Shown: in pieces, positions 1-7,507 of the stretch
Numbering within the stretch: the stretch's first letter is position 1
How the letters are laid out: each line of letters begins with the position of its first letter
Source of the DNA: Bacteroidota bacterium
GTDB taxonomy: Bacteria > Bacteroidota > Ignavibacteria > UBA10030 > UBA8401
Assembly: GCA_005792285.1 (NCBI GenBank)
Contig: SXSI01000039.1
Coordinates: 1-38,550 of the forward strand
Length of the DNA stretch: 38,550 bases
Reading direction: 5' to 3'
Notes under the pieces: generated by a model
What the model saw: only the letters and a program-made list of their open reading frames with translations
The model's database searches: none
What the model was told of the DNA's origin: nothing
Position numbers and translations under genes: made by a program

Positions 1-10
1 AAACGCCAAC

Positions 11-142
11 CACTAACATCGGTTTGCCGCAATGGGGGCTGACGCGCTCTTATGACAGTTTAGTGCTTAACCGAAGTGCTGTACCTCTATTGAATTTTTG
101 TGCTAAAAATCCCCCACTGCGGCAAGCCGAGAACCGTTAGCG
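11..142 (+). repeat. attC-like recombination site 1
   Basis: The outer core arms are CACTAAC (11-17) and GTTAGCG (136-142). The inner arms are 20-38 and 111-129, and 17 of 19 positions are complementary. The loop of about 72 bases contains TTTAGTGCTT at 60-69. Length and architecture fit a folded single-stranded attC site. It closes a cassette whose body lies left of the window. Recombination would be expected after the G at 136. Confidence 0.72.
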
Positions 143-177
143 TTCATTGGTAAACAGGACAGAAACAAAAAAACGGT

Positions 178-327
178 GCATAACAGCACCTACAAGAAAT
201 TGGGGGTTTAGTGCTTCGTAAGAAAGTTTGTTTTATATTTGAAGAGTGTGCTTCGTAAAAGTTTTGTGGTGGCAGATAGTTTAGTGCTTCGAAATCCGCT
301 TCTTCGCCAAGCGCCAAAACGTTAGCG
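178..327 (+). repeat. attC-like site 2, degenerate or chimeric
   Basis: The right core GTTAGCG (321-327) and a left core GCATAAC (178-184) are visible. The inner arms (about 186-207 and 295-315) pair poorly, unlike in the two other sites. The loop holds three copies of a GTGCTTCG motif (212-219, 250-257, 284-291), two of them followed by similar GTAA...GTTTTGT sequence. This looks like two unrelated half-sites joined, or an internal duplication, rather than a regular attC. Confidence 0.48.
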
Positions 328-381
328 GTCATTGTAAAGACGACACTACATAATTCAACAGACAAATATAGAAGAATAAAA

Positions 382-918
382 ATGAAACATTTAATAATTT
401 TACTCGTACTCGGCTTATCCGATAATTCAAACATGAAAGATATTTATAATTTTTCAACTCAATCGAATATCAAGGAATGGCGTATTGTCAACGATGGTGT
501 GATGGGTGGTATATCCAAGAGTTCATTAGTACTTACCGATGAAGGACATGGACAATTTTCAGGTCACGTTTCATTGGCGAACAACGGAGGTTTTGCCTCG
601 TCTCAATTGAACACAACAATCAAACTAGCAGAAGAAAAGACATTTGTTGTTTTGCGGGTAAAAGGCGATGGTAAGAATTATGAGTTTCGTTTGAAAGGCA
701 GTATTTCGCAGTATGAGTCTTATGTGCACCAATTTAGTACTTCAGGAGAATGGGAAAACATTAAGTTAGAAATCAAGGAATTTTACCCGCAGTATCGAGG
801 GAGCAAAATAAACATCCCGAATTTTAATTTTCCAAGCATCAAGCAATTGAGTTTTTTGATTGCCAACAAGCAAGACGAAGACTTCGAATTATTGATTGAT
901 TGGATAGGCTTGGAGTAA
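382..918 (+). CDS. CIA30-family protein, cassette-borne
   Basis: This 178-residue protein matches the CIA30 (complex I intermediate-associated protein 30, NDUFAF1-like) family, a jelly-roll fold related to carbohydrate-binding modules. The visible family hallmarks are W33 followed by VNDGVMGG (36-43), then F59-x-G-x-x-SLANNGGFAS (59-73), then the RVKGDGKNYEFRL strand and a C-terminal L.IDWIGL. In mitochondria the family helps assemble complex I. Bacterial homologues are mostly uncharacterised, so no role is claimed here. The first ATG (382) gives a short hydrophobic leader; a second ATG at 433 would start directly at the domain, and neither has a strong ribosome site. The gene lies alone between two attC-like sites in the same orientation as the cassettes, as expected for cassette cargo. 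Confidence 0.85.
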   Translation: MKHLIILLVLGLSDNSNMKDIYNFSTQSNIKEWRIVNDGVMGGISKSSLVLTDEGHGQFSGHVSLANNGGFASSQLNTTIKLAEEKTFVVLRVKGDGKNYEFRLKGSISQYESYVHQFSTSGEWENIKLEIKEFYPQYRGSKINIPNFNFPSIKQLSFLIANKQDEDFELLIDWIGLE

Positions 919-984
919 ATTCAAAGTTGCCAGCGACTAATTTGAACGAGCGTAAAACACATGCAGCAGCTAAAAAGTCCGACT

Positions 985-1116
985 CGCTAACAGCGGCTCA
1001 GCAAATTGGCGGGTGCAGTGGTTCTATTACAGTCTATTGCAAGGTTCAAGTTCAGTTTTTCAATTGAACATTTGTTCTAAAAATCCGCCACTTCGCAAAG
1101 CCGAGAAACGTTATGA
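985..1116 (+). repeat. attC-like recombination site 3
   Basis: The outer core arms are CGCTAAC (985-991) and GTTATGA (1110-1116). The inner arms are 994-1013 and 1084-1103, with 15 of 20 positions complementary. The loop is about 70 bases. The site is 132 bp long, as is site 1, and follows the CIA30-family gene by 66 bp, the normal place for the attC of that cassette. The ATG at 1113 inside the right core is also the start of the next, decayed gene. Confidence 0.72.
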
Positions 1117-1762
1117 AAAATTTATTTATTCTTTTTCTTTTTTTTTGTTTTAAGTAGTAAAACCGTTTTATCCCAGGACTTAACAATTGATTCTTCAAAA
1201 ATAAAATTTACTATTTATGGATGAGCATCATTACCGCAAGGAGATTTTGGTAGTTCGTCAATCCGAGACGAGAAAGGTAGTTTTGGTAAAACTGGGTTTT
1301 GTGCAATGGCAGAAGGTTCAAAATACTTAACACCCAGTACCGACTTACTTGCTTCGGTTTCATTAAATGGATTAGATACTAAAGAAGTAAAAAAAACAGA
1401 TGGGTGCTCCTCCGGGTTTTTCTGTATCAGCTACTAGCTATATTAATACTTGGGCAATGACTGGCGTAAAGTATAATTTGCCCTACTCTGAGAATGTTAA
1501 AATTTATGGAACTGGACAAATTGGTATTCTTTTTTCAAAACGCCCAGATATCACAATTTCTCTTGGCGATGTATTTTCTGAAACTTCAAACTTTCCATTT
1601 TTAATCCCTGGCACAATTGCTTGGATCGTTGGATTGTATTTAGGATTAGAAGCTGTAGTAGAGTATAATAAACCAGTAGCACCTTTTCAAGCAGCAGCTG
1701 AAGTTGCAGATGAATATAACAAGAAAATAATAAATGAACTTATTATTAGTACTTTAAAATAG
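1113..1762 (+). pseudogene. Decayed outer-membrane beta-barrel protein gene
   Basis: Reading from ATG 1113 gives a signal-peptide start (MKNLFILFLFFCF) that runs into stops after a poly-T tract. Continuing in a shifted frame from about 1154 restores a mature-protein sequence starting SSKTVLSQDL. A TGA interrupts it at 1222-1224, and sequence of the type GDFGSSSIRDEKGSFGKTGF and SKYLTPSTDLLASVSLNGL follows, as in small Bacteroidota beta-barrel (porin-like) proteins. A second shift in the A-run near 1391-1398 leads into an open frame from 1400 to 1762, with VKYNLPYSENVKIYGTGQIG as typical barrel strands. Two frameshifts and one stop make loss of function likely. The C-terminal end (VGLYLGLEAVVEYNKP onwards) is not recognised. 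The start codon lies inside the attC-like core. Confidence 0.72.
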
Positions 1763-1807
1763 AATTAAACATTAATAAAATAATTTACCAACATCACGAA
1801 TTTATCT

Positions 1808-2326
1808 TCATCCATTTTGTACTAAAATTAATAAATCACAAATCTCACGAACGCAACCATCTCCCCCTTTTTTAGTTGTAATATAATGCGCAATATTTAA
1901 ATTCTGTAAAATTGCATCGCTTGGTGTAATTGCAAGTCCAACAATTTTTAGTAAAGAAGTATCGTTTATATCATCTCCGATAAATGCAACTTCATCCATT
2001 GTAAGATTATATTTTAAAAGTAATTTTTTCATTGCAGGAATTTTATCAAATGAACCTTGATGTAAATCCACAATTTTTAATTTGGCTGCACGGAACTTCA
2101 TAATCGAAGTTGACTCACTTGTTATAACTGCAACTTTAATTCCAGATTTCTGAAGTTGCATAATTCCCATTCCATCCCGAACATTAAATTTTTTCATTTC
2201 CTCGCCGGTTGAAGAATAAAACATACTGCCATCAGTTAAAACTCCATCAACATCAAGAGCGAGCAATTTTATATTTTTAAGTTTTTTTTGTAGTGCCGAT
2301 TTGGAAAGAATTCTGTTAGTTTTCAT
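1808..2326 (-). CDS. kdsC: 3-deoxy-D-manno-octulosonate 8-phosphate phosphatase (KdsC-type HAD)
   Basis: KdsC removes the phosphate from Kdo-8-phosphate in the cytoplasm, giving Kdo for the lipopolysaccharide inner core. The 172 residues match the compact, cap-less C0 HAD phosphatases. The nucleophile motif is LALDVDGVLTDG with D25 and D27; motif II has T69-S70 in VITSES; the motif III lysine is K95 in QGSFDK; motif IV is GDDIND (117-122); GGDGCVRE near the C-terminus is also typical. Length is normal for the family. The gene follows the DegT-family aminotransferase on the same strand with one base between them, so they are probably co-transcribed. The related HAD domains of N-acylneuraminate cytidylyltransferases share these motifs, so activity on another sugar acid phosphate is possible. 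Confidence 0.88.
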   Translation of the reverse strand: MKTNRILSKSALQKKLKNIKLLALDVDGVLTDGSMFYSSTGEEMKKFNVRDGMGIMQLQKSGIKVAVITSESTSIMKFRAAKLKIVDLHQGSFDKIPAMKKLLLKYNLTMDEVAFIGDDINDTSLLKIVGLAITPSDAILQNLNIAHYITTKKGGDGCVREICDLLILVQNG

Positions 2327-2327
2327 T

Positions 2328-3491
2328 TTAATTGAAGAATTTATTTATTGTTTCAACTACATATGAAATATGCTCTTTTGTAAGTTCCGGATAAATTGGA
2401 AGTGCAATTGAATGCTCCGCCGAGTTATTTGCAACAGGGAAATCCGAATCATTAGTATTCAAATATTTAAAACATTCCTGCCGATGAAATGGAACTGGAT
2501 AATAAATTTCCGAAGCAATATTATTTTCACTTAAAAATTTACGAAGCTCATCTCTTTTTTCAACACGAATTATATATTGGTTGAAAATATGATAATTTTT
2601 TATTGAACTACTTTTATAAACTGCTTTTGGTAATAAAACTTTTTCTGTTTCGGAATAATTTATTTTTCCGGTTTCGCTTGCAAGTTTGTGAGAAATAAAA
2701 AGTTGATTATATAATTCAGCATTTGTTCTTCTTCCTTCGCACCAGGAATCGAGATGAGGAAGTTTAACTCGTAAAACCGCAGCTTGAATAGCGTCAATTC
2801 TAAAATTTCCGCCGATAACTTTGTGATAATATTTCGGCTTTCCGCCGTGAACGCGCATAATTTGAAGTTGCTCAGCAATTTTTTCATCATTTGTTGTAAC
2901 TAAACCGGCATCTCCAAAACATCCTAAATTTTTACTTGGAAAAAATGAAAAGCAACCAACATCACCAATTGTACCGACAGATCTGTCATCTTTATATTGA
3001 ACTCCAATTGCTTGTGCGGCATCTTCAACAATTTTTAAGTTATATTTTTTTGCAATCGAAACTATTTCCTCCATCTCAACACTTTGTCCGTATAAATGTA
3101 CCGGAATGATTGCTTTTGTTTTTGAAGTTATTTTCTTTTCAATTAATGAAGGATTAATATTAAATGTAACAGGATCGCTATCAACTAAAATTGGTTTTGC
3201 ATTTAATCGTGCAACAACTCCGGCAGTTGCAAAAAAAGAATAAGTTGGTACAATAATTTCATCATCCGGTTGAATTCCTAAAGTCATTAAAGCCAAAAGA
3301 AGTGCGTCTGTTCCGGAAGAAATTCCGTACGCATATTTGCAACCGATATAATTAGCAATTTCTTTTTCGAAGTCATCAACTTCTTTACCGAGAATAAAAT
3401 ACTGCGACTCTGCAACTTTTAAAAGTGCATTGTCTAATTCAGTTTTTAAAGCGTTGTATTGGATTTTTAGATCGAGTAATGGGACATTCAT
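2328..3491 (-). CDS. DegT/DnrJ/EryC1/StrS-family sugar aminotransferase
   Basis: This PLP-dependent aminotransferase of fold type I transfers an amino group to a keto-sugar nucleotide for surface polysaccharide or lipopolysaccharide synthesis. Visible motifs are GISSGTDAL (57-64), the EDAAQ segment with D157 that contacts the PLP ring nitrogen, and SFFPSKNLG with the Schiff-base lysine K187, followed by GDAGLVTTND. The 387 residues are full length. VPLLDL at the N-terminus is the usual start of this family and supports the ATG at 3491. Pairing with kdsC suggests cell-envelope sugar metabolism. The exact substrate cannot be told from sequence; WbpE/WlbC-like and FdtB-like members share all these motifs. 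Confidence 0.88.
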   Translation of the reverse strand: MNVPLLDLKIQYNALKTELDNALLKVAESQYFILGKEVDDFEKEIANYIGCKYAYGISSGTDALLLALMTLGIQPDDEIIVPTYSFFATAGVVARLNAKPILVDSDPVTFNINPSLIEKKITSKTKAIIPVHLYGQSVEMEEIVSIAKKYNLKIVEDAAQAIGVQYKDDRSVGTIGDVGCFSFFPSKNLGCFGDAGLVTTNDEKIAEQLQIMRVHGGKPKYYHKVIGGNFRIDAIQAAVLRVKLPHLDSWCEGRRTNAELYNQLFISHKLASETGKINYSETEKVLLPKAVYKSSSIKNYHIFNQYIIRVEKRDELRKFLSENNIASEIYYPVPFHRQECFKYLNTNDSDFPVANNSAEHSIALPIYPELTKEHISYVVETINKFFN

Positions 3492-3560
3492 AACTTAATT
3501 TTCGGAAAAATACTTTTAAAAGGTTAAATAAAAAAGAGAAATGAAGTTTGGAAAAACAAG

Positions 3561-5144
3561 TTATTTAACCAAAGCCATCGCCTTCATTTCTGTATAAGAA
3601 CCAGATTGAAGTCGATAATAATAAATCCCACTTGGCAATCCATTAGCATAGAAAGTTACTTCGTGTGAACCGGAAGGATAATTGCCTTCAGCAATTGTTT
3701 GAATTTCTTTCCCGGTCATATCATAAACTTTTAAAGTTAAATTTGAACCGCTTGAATTAAATCTAATTTTTGTTGAAGGATTAAATGGATTCGGATAATT
3801 TTGGAATAACTCAAATCTGTTTGGTTTTACATCTTCATGAGTTGCAATATTTGTAGAAGTAATTATTGGTAGTGATTGGAAATTTTTAAATAAAACTCTT
3901 TGCAATTCAGCATCAGGAACTCCGAACCAGCTTTTTAATACTGAAGCATAAACTGATCTAAAATCGTATTGCATTGGTACATTATCGTTCGCCGAAACCG
4001 AAGAAGAAATAATTGGATTCGATCCGAGAATTCCACTTTTAACATTTTTTCCAAAAAGAAATAATGGAGCAGCAGAACCGTGATCAGTTCCTCCACTTGA
4101 ATTCGATTTTATACGGCGACCAAATTCTGAAAAAGTCATTCCGAGAACTCGATTTTCTGCGCCCAATAATTTTATATCATCTTGAAATGCTTCAATTGCA
4201 GAAGATAAACGGCGTAATAAATTTGCATGAGTTCCTGTTTCAGTTTGGCCCGCAACTGCTTGAATAGAATGTGTATCGAAGCCGCCGATACTAACAATAT
4301 AAATTCTGGTTTTTAATCCGCCTGCAATTAAACGAGCAACAATTTTTAATTGATCTCCCAAAGAATTATCTGGCGCAACAGGATAAAGTGTAGATTTATT
4401 AGTTGCTTTCGTCGCTGCATTTTTTATTGCGCCTGCAAAAAGATTTGTTTGTTGAGCAACTTGCCGAATATAAGTTAGTTCGTGTCCAGCCGGTGTATTT
4501 GGCGCAGGATCAACTGTATTTGAAATGAACTGATAAAAATTTGTTGGACTCGTAATTGCCATTCCCATATTCGCTGAATATCCTTGCAGGCCGGAACTAA
4601 TTACTGAACCAATTTGTATTGCAAGTGGATCTGGCATAACAGAATTTGGATAACCAGTTGGGTATTCTGGAAATTCATTTTGATCGGATAAATATCTTCC
4701 CATCCATCCTGAAGTTTCGTATTGGTTTGAATCGGAAGCAGTTAACCAAATATCAGTTGCACGGAAATGAGAAAAATTTGGATTTGGATATCCAACACTT
4801 TGCACAACAGACAATTTTCCGGAATCGTATAATTTTTTCATTCCGGTCATTGCAGGATGTAAACCAGTTGCGTTTGTTAATTTCAGAATTTTATTTTCTG
4901 CAATTAAAATATTCGAACGAGCATTCGAGAGGTTACTATATTGATCAATCGGAAGAACTGTATTTAATCCATCATTCCCACCATTAAGTTGAATAAGAAC
5001 TAAAACGTTATTTGTTTCAGTTGCCGCACTTATTAAAGATTCAAGAAATGGAGATCGGCCGAAAGCTTTAATTGAATATCCGCCAATGAAGAATGGCAAG
5101 AAAGAAAGAGGAACAGTTTTTTGTATAAAATCTCTTCTATTCAT
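3561..5144 (-). CDS. DUF1501-family exported protein with T9SS type A sorting domain
   Basis: This 527-residue protein belongs to the DUF1501 family, related to alkaline phosphatase/sulfatase-like folds. Hallmarks are LVLIQLNGGNDGLNTVLP (about 48-65), SIGGFDTHS, and SEFGRRI followed by GTDHGSAAPLFLFG. The N-terminus, NRRDFIQKTVPLSFLPFF, has twin arginines before a hydrophobic stretch, as in Tat signals. Residues 444-527 form a type IX secretion C-terminal domain with FQNYPNPFNPSTKI, LKVYDMTGKEI and GIYYYRL, so the product is predicted to reach the cell surface or medium. It lies two bases downstream of the DUF1800 gene, its usual genomic partner. No enzymatic function has been established for the family to my knowledge. 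Confidence 0.92.
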   Translation of the reverse strand: MNRRDFIQKTVPLSFLPFFIGGYSIKAFGRSPFLESLISAATETNNVLVLIQLNGGNDGLNTVLPIDQYSNLSNARSNILIAENKILKLTNATGLHPAMTGMKKLYDSGKLSVVQSVGYPNPNFSHFRATDIWLTASDSNQYETSGWMGRYLSDQNEFPEYPTGYPNSVMPDPLAIQIGSVISSGLQGYSANMGMAITSPTNFYQFISNTVDPAPNTPAGHELTYIRQVAQQTNLFAGAIKNAATKATNKSTLYPVAPDNSLGDQLKIVARLIAGGLKTRIYIVSIGGFDTHSIQAVAGQTETGTHANLLRRLSSAIEAFQDDIKLLGAENRVLGMTFSEFGRRIKSNSSGGTDHGSAAPLFLFGKNVKSGILGSNPIISSSVSANDNVPMQYDFRSVYASVLKSWFGVPDAELQRVLFKNFQSLPIITSTNIATHEDVKPNRFELFQNYPNPFNPSTKIRFNSSGSNLTLKVYDMTGKEIQTIAEGNYPSGSHEVTFYANGLPSGIYYYRLQSGSYTEMKAMALVK

Positions 5145-5146
5145 TT

Positions 5147-6847
5147 TTATGATAATTGATATTCACTCATTCCAGACATCATATATTTTAAAAGCATTTG
5201 TAATCTATCTGTTACAATTTTTTTTGTTGCGGCATTTGTAGGATTTGCTTTGTATGCATTCCAAGCATCAGTCCAATAAACATCACTTGTTTGTCCGGAA
5301 AGTAAAGTATTAGTTTTTAAAAAATTTATTTGATCAGTCGAAATTGAAATCGGATATAAATATTCTACAAGTTCTTGAATAAGTGAATTTGGATTCGAAG
5401 GATTTGTAAGTTTGTTAGCTAAAATCAAAGTATCAATTACTAATTTAAATCCACCTCTTGTAGTTCCATTTGTTGAAATTAATAAATCTGAAAATTGCGC
5501 TCTCTTTGGAAATGTATCTGAATTAATCCATAACTCGTAATATTGTGGTTCTTGCCAAAATGCTGGCCATCCGGCAACATTTGGTGGATCTGTCATTTTT
5601 AATTGCATCGATCCGGCAAGATCATAAATATATCTCCAAGTATCATACACAACTGCAATATTTGTTTGTTCCGGAAGTGCTACATAATATTGTTTGAATG
5701 ATGAAATCATAAAATCGATTGGATTTTTTATTACACATCCAATATTTACGAATTCAAAAAAATGAGCGCTATTAAATAATGCATTCAAAACGGGTTTAAT
5801 TTCATAATTACTATCTCGGAAAATTTTTGCTAACGGTGTAATTACATTATCTTCGGCATTTTTATCAATTACATAATAAATAAACCAACGATATAATTTT
5901 CGGCAGATATGTTTTGAAACTTCTTCCTGCGTAAAAATCATTTTTAATAAATCATCTAATTCTTCTTCGCCGGCAGTTGAAGAGTTTTTTCCAATTATAA
6001 TTGTATTATTATAAAATGAAGAAAATTGTTTATTGGTTTTATCATGTTTTGTGTTATCGTAAAAAGTTGTCGGTGGAAAAGTTAAATTATTTATTCGCCA
6101 TCCCGAAAGAACACGAGCTGCTGCTTTAATATCAGCTTCAGTGTAATTTGAATCGGGACCTTTTCCTAAAGTAAAAAGTTCTTGCAATTCTCTTGCATAA
6201 TTTTCATCTGGAGCTGTTGCTGAATTTAGATAACCATTTAAATATCTGAGCATTGCCGGAGTTAATGTTATCTGCTTCGTAAGTGCCTTAAAATTTCCAA
6301 GTGCATTTGTTCGGAGAATATTATTAAGAACATATCCAGATTTTGGCTCATCAATTTCATCAAGTTCAGTTGCAAAATGATTATTCCAAAAGAGAGTCAT
6401 CTTCTCACGAATATTTACAGATTCATTTAACATCAATCCAACCCACCACGATCGTAAAGAAGTTTTTCTATACGAATTTATAACTCCGCTGTTTATCCCA
6501 TAATTATAAATTGCGTTAATCCAAGTATCACCAATTGCAAGTTCTGTATCGTCTCCAATAATTTGTTTTACAGGAGGGGTTGGTAAAGTTTGCGCAGTTA
6601 AAAGGTGATCAACAGATTGTTTTAATGTTTTAGTTTTAAGAAGTGAAATATCTTCGAGTCGTTGAGAAAAAGTAGTTCGTCTTAATAAATGTAATATTTG
6701 TGAATTTCCCCATTCTCCTGAATATGCTTCAAGTCCCGCGGAAGTTCTAGGAACATTTGGAATTGATTTATTAGCAAATTTATAAACTAAATCTTTTGAA
6801 GTATCAACTGGTGAAACTTTAGATCTATTTTTTATTTGCTCAGCCAT
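5147..6847 (-). CDS. DUF1800-family protein
   Basis: The 566 residues match the DUF1800 family in order: ILHLLRRTTFSQRLED near the N-terminus, REKMTLFWNNHFAT, DENYARELQELFTLG, then LSGWRI and the C-terminal DPPNVAGWPAFWQ with YELWINSDTFPKRA. The family almost always accompanies DUF1501, as here with a two-base gap, and is thought to act with it outside the cytoplasm, but its activity is unknown. The N-terminus from the ATG at 6847 (MAEQIKNRSKVS) shows no recognisable signal peptide and no sorting domain, in contrast to its partner. Either the true export signal is absent or the protein travels with the DUF1501 product. Confidence 0.9.
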   Translation of the reverse strand: MAEQIKNRSKVSPVDTSKDLVYKFANKSIPNVPRTSAGLEAYSGEWGNSQILHLLRRTTFSQRLEDISLLKTKTLKQSVDHLLTAQTLPTPPVKQIIGDDTELAIGDTWINAIYNYGINSGVINSYRKTSLRSWWVGLMLNESVNIREKMTLFWNNHFATELDEIDEPKSGYVLNNILRTNALGNFKALTKQITLTPAMLRYLNGYLNSATAPDENYARELQELFTLGKGPDSNYTEADIKAAARVLSGWRINNLTFPPTTFYDNTKHDKTNKQFSSFYNNTIIIGKNSSTAGEEELDDLLKMIFTQEEVSKHICRKLYRWFIYYVIDKNAEDNVITPLAKIFRDSNYEIKPVLNALFNSAHFFEFVNIGCVIKNPIDFMISSFKQYYVALPEQTNIAVVYDTWRYIYDLAGSMQLKMTDPPNVAGWPAFWQEPQYYELWINSDTFPKRAQFSDLLISTNGTTRGGFKLVIDTLILANKLTNPSNPNSLIQELVEYLYPISISTDQINFLKTNTLLSGQTSDVYWTDAWNAYKANPTNAATKKIVTDRLQMLLKYMMSGMSEYQLS

Positions 6848-6880
6848 TTAATTTTTTAACAACCATAGACATAACTAAGT

Positions 6881-7390
6881 TTAATGCTTGTTATTAATTT
6901 CTTTTTCAATTGACTTAATAAATACTTCTTTTGTTCTTAAACCTAATAATTTTTCTTTAATCTTTCCATCTCTTCCAACTATAAACGTAGTTGGGATCCC
7001 TCTCATTCCGCCAAATGATTTTTGAATTGATTGATTTTTGTCGATAACAACTGGATATGGAATTTTATATTCCTTTATAAATTCATCAACTAATTCTTTT
7101 GCATCAGAACCTTCATCAACTGAAACTCCGACGAATTTAACTTTTTTATATTTGTACTCTTTTGATAACTCGATAAGATCGGGCATTTCTTCCACACAAG
7201 GACCACACCAAGTAGCCCAAAAGTTAACAATAACAATATTATCTTTTGCGTATTCTTTGAATGTAATTTCTTTTGAATTATTATTTAAAATGAATGAAGG
7301 TAAATCAAAATTTGCATTTGCCTTTTGATTGCAATTAAGTATGAGAAATGCAAAGGGTAAAAGTAATAAAAGTAAAAATCTAATTTTCAT
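6881..7390 (-). CDS. TlpA/ResA-like thioredoxin-fold lipoprotein
   Basis: This is a periplasmic thiol-disulfide oxidoreductase of the TlpA/ResA type. A signal peptide ends in the lipobox LILNC (C20), so the protein is probably lipid-anchored. The active site is W61-CGPC (C62, C65) in NFWATWCGPCVEEMP, followed by VGVSVDEGSD and the cis-proline loop GIPTTFIV. Its 169 residues fit the family. Likely roles are reduction of apocytochrome or other exported thiols. It is the first gene of a minus-strand run ahead of the DUF1800/DUF1501 pair (33-bp gap). The 117-bp gap to the divergent gene at 7508 should hold both promoters. Confidence 0.9.
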   Translation of the reverse strand: MKIRFLLLLLLPFAFLILNCNQKANANFDLPSFILNNNSKEITFKEYAKDNIVIVNFWATWCGPCVEEMPDLIELSKEYKYKKVKFVGVSVDEGSDAKELVDEFIKEYKIPYPVVIDKNQSIQKSFGGMRGIPTTFIVGRDGKIKEKLLGLRTKEVFIKSIEKEINNKH

Positions 7391-7466
7391 GTTATTTTAT
7401 CCGTAGTATACTTTTTTATTCAGTCTAATCCAACACTACAATAAATATAGATTTAAGTGTTTCGAT

Positions 7467-7504
7467 AATTCAATTTATTTGTCGATATTTAATAAATTGA
7501 AATT
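7467..7504 (+). promoter_or_regulatory. Inverted repeat abutting the start codon of the Cys/Met enzyme gene
   Basis: The left arm AATTCAATTTATT (7467-7479) and right arm AATAAATTGAAATT (7491-7504) are complementary apart from one extra A, with an 11-base loop containing TCGATA. The right arm ends three bases before the ATG at 7508 and covers the place of a ribosome site. It could be an operator for a dimeric regulator or an RNA hairpin affecting translation. No SAM-riboswitch pattern is recognised. AT-rich chance palindromes are common in this genome. Confidence 0.35.
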
Positions 7505-7507
7505 CAA

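Larger units (their letters stand above)
1..1762 (+). mobile_element. Right end of an integron-type gene-cassette array without integrase in view
   Basis: Three long imperfect palindromes of attC type (11-142, about 178-327, 985-1116) divide this stretch into cassettes read left to right: one cut by the window edge, one of about 185 bp with no gene (about 137-321), one with a CIA30-family gene (about 322-1110) and one starting at 1111 with a broken outer-membrane protein gene. The outer arms match the attC core pattern (TAAC on the left, GTTAGCG or GTTATGA on the right). Two sites have exactly the same length, 132 bp. The loops share a TTTAGTGCTT motif. No site is visible between 1763 and kdsC, so the array ends here or the last cassette has lost its site. 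No tyrosine recombinase is present in the window, so this could be the distal part of an integron or an integrase-less cluster (CALIN). Confidence 0.72.

Noticed and set aside
144-434. Minus-strand open frame of 96 codons
   Set aside because: It runs through two attC-like cores and the start of the CIA30-family gene, with composition explained by the repeats; it has no family signature.
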